DNA from: Mansonella perstans
Taxonomy: Eukaryota > Nematoda > Chromadorea > Rhabditida > Onchocercidae
Length of the DNA: 64,000 nucleotides
NCBI GenBank assembly: GCA_037074765.1
Contig: JBAMDO010000002.1
Location: 372,001-436,000 of the forward strand
Reading direction: 5' to 3'
Below the pieces are notes generated by a model that saw only the letters and a list, made by a program, of their open reading frames with translations, searched no databases and had not been told where the DNA came from. Each line of letters begins with the position of its first letter. Within the stretch, counting starts at the first letter, position 1. The position numbers were made by a program, and so were the translations under genes. Shown one piece after another: positions 48,301 to 59,443 of the stretch.

Positions 48301-51300
48301 ATGGAAAAAAAATTATGCCGTGATAAGAGAAAGATATGTACCGTAACCGTGAAATTTTCGATGAATTAAAACAAAAGCCAGAGGACAACCAAGAAGGAAT
48401 GTCATACTTGGACGAAAAGCCAAAGATTCCCATTTTGCCTTCAATAGAATTACTTCAGTAAAAGAAATAAAGTTTAAAAAAAGCACACCGATTATTAGCA
48501 GAGTACTACTTATGTTATCGCTGATATCAATCCGATAATATTATATTCCCATCTGCTAGCTATTTCTATACTTTTCCTCCTATTTGCTCTCATGAAATCC
48601 AACATCAGCTTAATCAGAAATTTTAAATTTAAAACAACGACATAATTTGAAAATTAGTTATTCAAAATAAAAATCATATTAAAATCAACATACATCATTT
48701 GAAGAAGTTTTTGAATCAAGTGTTGATTGAAAACAATTTTTGAACTTCACCGTCAATGGTACTGATGCATTTCGATGTAATTTACTTTCACTTTTAGTCA
48801 ATGCATTTTTTCTTAACTGCAAATTGCAAAATAGGCAAAAAAGAAAAAAGTAAATATCCAATTTTTATAACAAAAAATACCATACGTCTTATAAAAAACA
48901 TTAAAGACAGATGCACTGGTCGATATACTGGATCCAGTCAAACGAATTCTATAGCCTAACATACAATAAATATGTTAAAAATTTCCCACTGCAGGATTTT
49001 CACTGACAATCTTGCCTTGCAGGATTTCCACGACAATCTTGTCTCATGAAAGATGATGACATGTTATTAAATATGTTTGAAAGCTTCAAAAAAGCTAAAC
49101 GAAATCATACCGAAACTGGTAATCTTTGATAAAGTTTTGCTTGTATTAAATATCAATACAAAACTCAATTACTTCTTGTCTGTTTTCGTTTGCAATGATA
49201 TGAGATTTGGTAGAAAGATTACTGGAATTTCTGGAAACAATTTGATGCAACAACGGTTTCACCACATGGCAATGATTTGCGGAATATATCAGACATTCAT
49301 GCAACAAAATTCCACCCAAATTATCACCTATAGCAAATATTTCACCACTAAAATTTCGTCCAGTACTGGAATGCATGAACTCATTGTATACTTGATTAGC
49401 CCGCTGTAATGTATTCCGAATAGCCTGAAAACAAAGTATTTGATTTTTAAAATTAAGCATGAAATCATTTACAAATAACACATGCTACTCGAGCTAATAT
49501 CTATAGATAAATTTTCGAAAGCTAATATCCACAGATAAATGAGCTAATATCTATAATGTAAATTTTCGAAAGCCATTTCTTTCATTAACAGTGCCTAATT
49601 ATAGGCAATAAACACTCACTATTTTTCTCATTCAATATTAATTAGCTGCTCTGTCATTAAAGCTGCGTTCTTTTAAAAAGCTTATCAAAAATAAAACTAT
49701 CATTTTAAAAATCTTGAAATGGTAAAAAATATGTCCAGTAGAAATACTTTGTCTAAATTTTGAACTTTTGTGCAAGTGCAAACAGCAAAACATTATAATT
49801 TGTAAAAATCAAAATTTTTTTTTTACCGGTACACCTCTATGCACTAAACAGTACTCGATCTATTTGAAGCAACTATATAACTCGATAATATAGATTATCA
49901 GTTAAATCTGAATTAATAATGTGTCATCGTTGCTATCGAATTTGATGTCAAAAATTAAATTTAAGAAGTTTTTCAATCCCTTACATGAAGAATTCAAACA
50001 CAAACTTTTCACAAACAAGTGCACTGATTCATATTCAGTTGAAAATATTGATAACAATCTTGTTTTTCAAAATTTAATAACAAAGATTAATCACTGAAGT
50101 TTTGAAATTTTACTAAATATTATGCAGTCATGCAATAAACATTAAAAAAAACCACTGACTCAATTTTCAATTTCAATTGAATCATTATACATATTTCTGA
50201 TCTTTTTTCCTATTTAAAGTGATACAAACAAAATATTGTCAGGTGTTAATGCAAAATTAATTTGAAATATGACACCTGAAAATTTTAGAAAACCTGTTGT
50301 CAAGAAATTATCATGTCCTGTTATTCAGATTTTTATACAAACATAGAAGCAATGCATCTCTCTCCCCTCTCTCCCTCTCTCTCTCTCTCTCTACTCAATG
50401 CAAAAATAAATGTTATTTTGATTAAAAAATCATTCGCATTTAATGTCATTCAAAATGTCATTTATGTTTGCCAAAAATGAAGTCTGAAAATAGCGAAAAA
50501 AACAATATTTAGCAATGATAAGTTAAGACATGTTTTAAAATTTCAGCTTTGAATATTGTTAAAAAAAAACCATTAACCGGTTTTGTGCGTATGAAACTCT
50601 TTACGCTTCCAAATGTATAGAAATAATCATTCCTATTACTCGTAAATATTTAAAATCAAAATTGATTGACTTATTATTTTTAATATAAATTTTTTGTTCT
50701 TTCAATTATGTATATCTTAAGTAAAAAACGATTTCCATCTTCGATAATCGTTTTATTTTACCACTTTTCCTCTTCTATATCTTTTAATTAGGAAACATAC
50801 CTTAGGAAAGTATTCCGATGAAGAAAGAAGTAATGCCAGTGATGGATGAACGAGACCATAGGTAGGTGTAATTGAGATCAACTGTGAAACTGTATCGGCA
50901 AATTCTTGACCACATGATACTTGTAAAAAGTGAACACGATCTTTTAAATGCTTGTAATCTGCTGAGATCTGTTTTTCAATCGTTAAACGTAAAGATTTCG
51001 GATCTGATACATTTTGATCTGTTGAAACCTAAAGAAAAAAAACAAGTAATGTTGTTTATATTTGCTTTTACATCATAAAAATAGAAATATTAGCTTATTA
51101 TACTACTCATAAAGATCGTAATATTACAATTTCAACCGTTGAGTCCTTATATCTTTTTTCCTTCACTCAATTTTTTCTTTTTTTTTTCATTAATATATCC
51201 TCCATTTCCTTGAAAGATCATGATTAGATGAGATTTTTGATCATTTCTTTTTAAATAATCTTTTATTGCCAAAATTTCAACCTTATTTTCATTCATCCTA

Positions 51301-54300
51301 AAAAAAAGAAGATGCACATCATCCTGCTTCGAAATGTTCGACTATGTTGCGGAGCAAAATCAACAAAAAAGTTTCTCTTTTTTTTGCGACGATTTATTAA
51401 AATTAAACTAATAGAAATGTCTGCTGATTACAAAAGGTAAAATAGGAATCAAATGTCATAAATCTTCTAATCCAATCAAATAGAGTTATCTAAAACTAAG
51501 TCATCATTTTCCTTCTGTTGATTATTGTATGATATGTATTAAGAAGCCAAATTATGGATTAAATTAATTCACACAGATGCATAACGATCGTCTAAAGTCA
51601 TATTTAAATTAAAATTTGCCTAAATTCAATGAAACAATTTTAAGCAAAAGACAATCAGTTATCTCTCTGCATATAAAAGTTTTGACTTCAAAATTAATTG
51701 ACTTAATTAATAATTTTGCCAAGAATTTCGACTGTGCTATTATGGATGTTTCTTTAACAAACATAAAGAATATTTCAATCAGGAGTTCTTAATGTTTTCA
51801 TGGATATATATAGATTTTAAAATATATGTAGCCTTAATATATATCAATGCATAATAGAATGCACAGTTAATTTCTGACAAAACCAAATTTTTGAGTTTGA
51901 TATATTTAAATTTGATTACATTTTAAAACAACATCAAATTATTTTTCATTACGAATTAATGAACCTAGAAATTTTAATTCAAAAACTCACATCTTGAAAA
52001 ATATCATCATAGAAGATGATTACAAGTAAAGAAATGTCAGATGCAGTGTTAGCAGTGATCTCTATACTTTCCTCCAAAGTCCACTTTGTCAGCGACTGAG
52101 AATTTTCCATAATCGGATCACCTTCCATGCAATCGAAATAAACTGACGAAGAAGGAGAAACGGATGAGCGTGACATTAACTTTGCTAAATGTTCTGCTGC
52201 CTAAAAAGATCGATAAAAAAGATTTTTTTTTTTTTTAATAAGTGAAAATTAATTCTTAATACTTTTCTAGCAAAATGAATGAAGTTGCAGCAACACACAC
52301 AATCCCGGCTAATCTTAGAGGAAGACCGATGATGCCATAGTGAACAAATTTTTAAACGATACTTTAGATATTATTCAGAATTTATGGTATATATTCTCAA
52401 TATAATAAATAATTAATTTATGCACTAAGTAGACTTCACTGGTGTAAAAAATTTCAAAGTTGAAATCATTTGAAAAACATTATTACATCTCGCTCCAAAT
52501 CGCGTACATCTTCAATTGTAAGATTATACCATTCATCCTGCCATGTCCAGGCTTGTTTATGGGCCCTTAGCATTGTATTACGCAATGCATAGCTATGTAT
52601 CCAACGTTCTGCGCGAGTTTGTAAGCCCCAAAATCGAAATTCAACCTGGAAAACTCCTCAACAGCATTTAGTTTCAAAATTCTCTCCATAAAAAATTTTT
52701 GTAAAATCTATTTCATAAAATTCTTAACATTAACCAAACAAAAAATTCTATACATTTTGAAATACCAAATGAAATTCCACTTCACTTAATTTGTTGAAAA
52801 TAATAATATCTGATAGTTTTACGTACTTTGCAAAGTTTATAAGCACACATAATAGGTTTTCCATTTTTAATACAATCATCAATCCAATCTTTTTTCAGTG
52901 GTCCACGGCCAGTATTTATGCTATGATACAATTTCGGATCTTCCTCCGGCACATAATCATACGATGATAATGCATCATTTACAAAATCCATTACATCTAA
53001 AAATTTTAAATTTCTTTCTTTCTGAATATTTTTCAATTGAAAAATTTTATACCTAAAACTCAATTTCAAAATCAAAATATTTGAAAAAAATACAGTGAAT
53101 TTATAGATCTAACTACAATCATTTTTTATTACAAATAATAGTTTAAAAAAAAAACTACTTTGCGAAAATTCTTACCAATAATTCGATTTTTCAATTCATC
53201 GCTAGTAAGCTCGAAAATATTTTCCTGATTACCAGCATCATTGCAATATTTTGTTTCCACTTCAATGTTAAAACGATCAAGAAGTGGTGATGAATAACGT
53301 GTTTTCGTATACGGATACGCATTCCAAGCTTCTTCATGTGCTTCCAGTGCATTTGTAGGTAGTACATTACGTAACCATACTTTAAAAACATTTTGATTAG
53401 TTTATGTATTTTTATATGTACTAAATGAAAAAAAAAAAAAAATTATTCATTTTATTTCTTAATGATTGCAAATATTTCCATAACATATCATTGCAAAAAA
53501 CTGAAATTTTCTTTCCAAAAAAAAAAAAAACTTTTTAATATCTAAATGAATTTCATTATAAAATTGCTGCTATTCAATCATACATAACATTGAAAGGGAA
53601 ACCTGAAAAAGAAAAAGGAATGCTCATTACAATTTATTGTTATAATTTGAATAGAAAATGTGAAGCATTTCAGTTAAATTTTGTTTCGATCTTTTTCACA
53701 TGATATTTCACACATTAAAAATTCATGTGAAAATCCTTCAATTGAATGATTTGAATGGCGCTTAATCATTCAACTGTTTAATTAATGTTCATTCATGTTT
53801 TGAAACAGGATGCCAATTTATTCTTTTTTAATTAGAAAAAAAAGTACATGAAAAAAAGGTACACAAAGAATTTGTTTCATTTTCATATTGTTCCAAAATT
53901 TTCTATCATTTATTTGAAATTATAAAAAGGAGAAAGCAAATTAAAAATGACAGTAATTTTAGCAGCAAACAAAAAGAAAGTTAGACTAACTGATCTAATA
54001 AATCAATTACTTTAATTCGTGTTTTCTTTTTTTAAAAATTGTTCTCGAGATGAAAAAAACCTTTCTTTGAGGATGCGAAAGACTATATAAACTGGAAACT
54101 ATGAGGGTATGATGTATCATTCTTTGCTATTAAAATACTAAAGTAATTTCTTTCTATTCATGGATGAATAATAATTGTAAATGTTGTAGTATCTGATTTT
54201 CAGTATAATAATAATTTAGGTGAAAATATTTTTTTAATATTGACAGGAAATATATCACTTATACCATATGGTCATTTTTTTACGCAATTTATTCATTGAG

Positions 54301-56762
54301 GTACCAAATACTTACGCGGAATTTTTTTGTTGATATGATAAATTTTATATGTATACTGACCAGATCCACCTGGACCATCGTTGTATGGTTTATTGGTGAT
54401 AATTTCTACACCACTACCTTCACCCGAACTTTCTTGTCGACTTTTTTTCTGCAAAATTTTTAAAACCTTTTGTTGAATCGTTCAATTTAACAATCAACTG
54501 TTTCAACATTATTTCTCTTCAAATCCTCAATAATTTTGCGAAAAATTTCTTATTCATTTTCTTATTTCCGAAATATTTGCTTTTTTTAATGGTAATAAAA
54601 AATTTTTTACTACTCATTATTTCCGATAAATTGGTCAATATTCTTCAAATTTTTATTATTTAGGAACGAAAATTCCTCTCTAATTTTGCTTCTATCTCAT
54701 CATTTGTTTCTTACTCTTCTCTTCGTACGATGCTTTTATCTTTTCAGATTTCAATTACCAAAGAATGTTATGTCATAGTGTAAACAGCAAACAGCTCTTT
54801 CATAACTTTCAATGTAATGACTAAGGGAAATGATTCCAATCTTAAGACACAAAATGAGAACTTCCAGACATAAAATTTGTAAAGATATAAGCTGCAGCAT
54901 TGGCTAGACGGCAAAAATCAAAGAATGTTATAAAACTTCACAATGCTAAAGATTATTGTTTTTTTTCTTTTCATAAATGTTTCATAAAAACATCCACAAT
55001 AAAGATTTTTTTTTTCACAATTCACAAATGCTAAAGATTGATTATTGTTTTTCAAGAATTTGACAACAATTAGACAGCCTATGTTCCGTTTAAAATTATT
55101 AACTTATACTTCAAAGAGAGAGAAATTTTTCAGAAATTTCAAAAATTAAAAAATTATATACTTTTCATATCTGTCCATTATCTATGTATACTTGTTACAT
55201 CCGTCCACATCTATCCTTTTTACACCTGTCCATTATCTGTCTTTTTCATACCTATTCATTATCTATCTTTTTCACACCTGTCTGTTATCTGTTCTTTTTA
55301 TACCTGTCCATTATTTATCTTTTTTACACCTGTATATTATCTGTCCTTTTCATACTTGCCCATTATCTGTCCTCTACAATTCTAGCTAACTTTTACAAAT
55401 AGGCTATTACAGGCACAATCAAGTGCCAGCCTTATTTAATCAAAATTAATCGATAACTCGTCATTAAATCAATTGTATACATATATAATAACTTTTTTTT
55501 TTCGCACAATTGTAAAATTTCAAATCTTACAATTAATTATGGAAAAATCACGTAATTTAGAATCTCGAAAAAAAAATTTCGAAATTCCGATAACATAGGC
55601 AAAGTGATTAAAATAAAACGGACATCTAACATGCAATGCTTAACATTTCTGAAAGCAATGTAATTGCTCATTTCATAAATCAGAAAAAAGAAGAAAAAAA
55701 CCTGCATGTATTCTAAAATGTGCGAATCAATTTGTCTCTATGCTCAATCAAGCAATTCATAAATTAAATTATTTGTTTTGAAAATTTGTCATTTTTTTCG
55801 TTTTAGCAACAAACACACATCTAATGCTTGCCAATACTTCTAACATTAAAATGAAAGGAAAAGCGGAAAATCATTTTTGACAAATAAGGAATTCACTTAA
55901 TATAAATCAATTGATAAATGAAAAAGTTTTGCTTGATAAAATGACTATCTAAAATTTAAAAAAGCTCGATTAATTCATTATTCTAGAAAAATCATTCGTC
56001 AATTCATCCTAAATTTAACCATAAGCTTGCAATAAAAACAAAAGTCTTAGGTGTTTTTGGGGAAAAATTGTAATGATTAATAAACTTCATCTAAAAAGAA
56101 TTAAATTTTAAGATACGTTTTTTTTGCTGTCAAAATCATACACTTTTTATTTAATAGCTACATCTTGCTCAAATCAAATGCTATATAATTTTTGAATTAA
56201 ATGTTAATAAATTATTGATGAATACCATGCTACCTCATTAAAAACATCTCAAAGAATAATTTGATTTCGCTAATCATTGGAGAATTATCTGATATATGAA
56301 TATATTTGTGAGTATATATAATAAATTAAATTAAAATATTTATGAAATAGAAAATTGTTACTACACACATCTACTATTTTACTGCCTTTAAATGCTTTCA
56401 AATTTCTGAAAAAATGCAAAGTTGGCAGAATTTTTTTCTTTTGTAAAATATAATGAAAGAAACACATGTAAACATTCATGATGATTAAACACTGAATGTA
56501 ATGAGTGATATTCAAATAATAAAATCTATTCTTGAAAGGATGCTGAAATTCCTGAATATCTGGATACTAAAATAAGAAAAAAGAAATATTTGCGCAAAAA
56601 TTAATTCAACTATAGCTGCGTTTACCTGTTTTATTTTAGTCTCATGAAGAAAAAAAAAAAATCATGCAAAATTATTAAAATAACCTGAATCATATAAAGT
56701 TGAGCGATACGATATTCATTAACGGTAAGAGGTATGAGAATACGATACTCCTTCATTAGCAT
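45314..56762 (-). CDS. pitp-1: membrane-associated phosphatidylinositol transfer protein (RdgB/Nir/PITPNM)
   Basis: Exchanges phosphatidylinositol and phosphatidic acid at ER-plasma membrane contacts. Seventeen exons: 56762-56685, 54448-54316, 53379-53176, 52996-52827, 52645-52487, 52200-51991, 51028-50801, 49424-49173, 48816-48694, 48438-48348, 48214-48049, 47695-47543, 47147-47026, 46921-46698, 46349-46134, 45944-45814, 45599-45314; about 981 residues. PITP domain 1-250 (MLMKEYRILIPLTVNEYRIA, GEGSGVEII, EEAWNAYPYTKTRY, RGPLKKDW, AWTWQDEWYNLT). FFAT-like YFDCMEGD at about 269-276. DDHD domain about 400-660 (YYPIDACGARLEPVL, SYWESDDVAAF). LNS2 domain about 700-950 (FSIDGSLTASVSVTGRDP, YIYITARPDMQ-like, AYGSSKDVSVY). 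The junction 47026/46921 and the acceptor at 48439 are less certain. A trinucleotide repeat lies just upstream of the ATG. Confidence 0.95.
45594..45806. repeat. ~105-bp tandem duplication at the last intron/exon border of pitp-1
   Basis: 45594-45698 and 45699-45806 are near copies (tctg(t/c)ctagaaataaaaat start, tttttgacaactaagaaa end), differing by about ten changes and a few small indels. On the minus strand each copy carries TTTCTAG followed by (A/G)CAGAA(A/G)GT, so the 3' splice site of the last exon and its first ~10 bases are duplicated. Confidence 0.85.
50353..50393. repeat. (CT)n simple repeat
   Basis: Run of ct dinucleotides with a few cc interruptions, in the intron between pitp-1 exons 7 and 8. 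Confidence 0.9.
55150..55385. repeat. ~30-bp minisatellite in pitp-1 intron 1
   Basis: About seven imperfect copies of a unit like acctgtccattatctgtc followed by a T-run and ata/aca. Two overlapping open frames across it translate to repeated peptides and are not genes. On the sense strand of pitp-1 it is purine-rich. Confidence 0.85.
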
Positions 56763-56820
56763 TGTTTTGGTAGTAAGTTGTAGTAGTAGTAGCAGTAGTA
56801 AGCAACAGTAGTAGTAGTAA

Positions 56821-56873
<53 letters not shown>

Positions 56874-56940
56874 GTAGTCAGTAGCAGTAGTAAGTAGTAA
56901 TAGTAGTAATTAGTAATAGCAATAGTAATAGTAATAGAAG
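56763..56940. repeat. (TAG)n/(CTA)n microsatellite immediately 5' of the pitp-1 start codon
   Basis: Long run of tag/gta triplets (one stretch of over a dozen perfect copies at about 56820-56865) with cag and taa variants. On the minus strand it is (CTA)n ending roughly ten to fifteen bases before the pitp-1 ATG at 56762, so it is probably in the 5' UTR or proximal promoter. Confidence 0.9.
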
Positions 56941-59429
56941 AGCAAGAAGCAAAATAGATTGAATATTTTTTCCAGCAAATAAAACGAGCTACACAATAAG
57001 GATGGCTGTTGCAACTGAATTATTCATTTAAAATTGTTAGCTGAAAAAAAATTTGATTTCGTTTTTCTTTCATTCTTTTCTTTATATCATTCAATTCTAT
57101 TTTATTCCTTTTTGTCTTTCTTTTTCAATTCTTTTCATCTATTTCTTTGATTCTTACTACTAATTAATTTTCAAACAATTTATCAAATAATATATTGAAA
57201 ATAATAATCATTCGTATATTTATTAAATTAGTTACCAATAAAATGACGACCAGAAGAAAAGATTAAACAATAAAGGCAAAAGAGGAAGAGGAAGAGGAAG
57301 GAAAAGGATAAGGATAGTGAAAGGGAGTAGAAATGAGGGAGAGGAAGAGAGAGAAAAGTTAAAAAAAGAAAGTGGTAAAATTTATTATTTATAATTGAGG
57401 TAAAATAAATTAAATTTCATTAAATTAGCAAGCATCAAAAAAAAAATATAACAAATAAGAAAGAAAGACAGAAAGAATGTATGAATGAATGAGAAAGTTA
57501 TGGAAAGGGAAAATTTGGAAATGAAATATTTCTTAATGTGAATAACCTTAGCTTTTAAGGCCTTCTCAAAAGTACTCATCATCGACATTCCTATTTATCC
57601 ACATTTCCTTTTGCATCTTTTTTCTCTCGTATCTTTTATTCTTCCTGCAACATTTCTTTTTGCATTCCTTTTTCACTTCACCAATTGACAATTTCCTTTT
57701 CTCTTTTTCTTCTTGTTTTCCTTTTCTGTCTAAATTTCAATATCTTTAAGTACTTTTTTTCTTTACCACTATTTCCATATATTTTCACGTATTTGAAATT
57801 TCTCTACGCTATTTTAAATCTTTTTTTTCAACTTTTTTTTGGCTATAATTTAAGATTTAGATAAAATTCCGAAAAAAAGTGAGAGGAAAAATATATATCA
57901 AATAAGAAGTAGCTAATCCATAAAAAGAAAATAAATCAAAGGCTTCAAGTTCTTCCCGTTTATTCATCCCAGTCTTGCCTAAACATTTTCTTCTTGTCCA
58001 ATTTCCGTTTTCTAATCTTTAAATGGTCTTACATGAATGAAGCGAAAAATTTGCTTCGGGAAAATATTTGAAGAAATAGTGATGAAGAATGACATTTATG
58101 TTTTTTTTTTCCCATTGTCATTCTATCTTTTCAATTTGTTGCTTTTAAATTTTTTTGCTTCATCATAAACGAAAGATGGGAAGAAGAAAGGAATCAAAAG
58201 GAAACAATAAAAATCAGTAAATAATAGCAAAATGCTACAAGAATAAATAAAATATCAAAAAATTATATAAACAATACAACGAAAAGAAAAAAAAAAACAT
58301 CCTACACATACTTTACAAAGTGAAAATACCATATTTCTAGTCGATTACTGCATCATTACTAATATCATTAATCGAGATGTATCATTACTAATTGCATAAG
58401 AGAAATAAATAAATGAACAAAGAGAAATGAAAAAATAATGTATTGTTATTTTCTTATTATTTTCAAATTTCAAACTAAATTTATTGCATTATTTTCATTC
58501 ATTCCTATATGATAAATTTTTTGAAAATTTTATGTCACAAATAAAAATAAATATACAATATGATTTTTATATTAAATATTGGTACAAAATTTCACAATTC
58601 TGACAACACTTTTTAGTATTATTTTTATTAGTTGAATCTCTCTCAATTTGCCGTTAATGTAAATTTAGATGAAATTAAAATGAAAGAAACACTGATAATA
58701 AAGGAATAAATTGCAGGAAAAGAAAAAATCAAATAGAAAGAGATAATGATGGAAAATTAAAAAAGCGGGAAATGCCATAAGAAGCCATTATTTAATTTTT
58801 ATCCCTTAATGGTCACTAATCCTAACTTGACCATTTTCATTATTATCCAAAAAACATTTCGCATCTTTCATCTCTCACCGATATGCTCAGATATCCAAGG
58901 AACTTATTAAATATTCGATCAAACAGGAATCCGCTTCGTCTGCCTTCAAATGACTTCCGGTATATCGGATATCAATCGTTCAGTCGAAAAATCGGCACAG
59001 AATGTAAATATGGCAATCGAAATTTTGATTTAGTTTTTGCTCTGGCCGAGCCATCATTTCAGATGGACGAGTTGCAAATTCAAGTTTCTTATCCTATTTA
59101 AGGTTTGAAGTTGGTAATGAACTTGATGGCTTTATTAGTTTAATTACTCATTGCATTTTAATCTTTTCTTTGTTCATTCTTTTAAGTATTTGAATCGTTT
59201 TTTTTTTTGGAGTATTTAAGTTTGGATATATAACTTTTATTCGATAAAGTAATTAGTTAAATCCAATAATAATTGTTCCAGTGCGGATTTTGCTTTTAAT
59301 GAAACTAATTAGAATTGTAAAAAAAAAAGAGAAATTGATCTTTCATTTTTTCCTTATTTTCGCTTGAAAGATTATTTTATTTGAAATATACCGTTATTAC
59401 TGCATTAATTGTATGTTTCTAATTTGCAG
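56941..59429. other. intergenic, divergent pitp-1 and PP4 genes
   Basis: About 2.5 kb containing a purine-rich gaggaagaggaag-type tract at about 57275-57360. A 72-codon plus-strand frame at 58883-59101 (MLRYPRNLLNIRSNRNPLRL start) resembles a mitochondrial presequence in composition but has no similarity or in-phase donor to the PP4 exons. Nothing else was seen. Confidence 0.45.
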
Positions 59430-59443
59430 TGAAAGATTGTGAT
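59421..59443 (+). promoter_or_regulatory. likely spliced-leader acceptor of the PP4 gene
   Basis: aatttgcag ends at 59429, fourteen bases before the ATG at 59444, with no convincing upstream coding exon. It could instead close a 5' UTR intron. Confidence 0.45.

Noticed and set aside
55184..55402. Two repetitive plus-strand frames with repeated HTC/LSF peptides
   Set aside because: They are translations of the 30-bp minisatellite inside a pitp-1 intron on the other strand.
55150..56950. CRISPR-like array
   Set aside because: The repeats are simple tandem satellites without unique spacers, in a eukaryotic intron and 5' flank.
58883..59101. 72-codon frame as a 5' exon of the PP4 gene
   Set aside because: It ends in a stop without an in-phase donor, and PP4 already has a plausible start at 59444 next to an acceptor.
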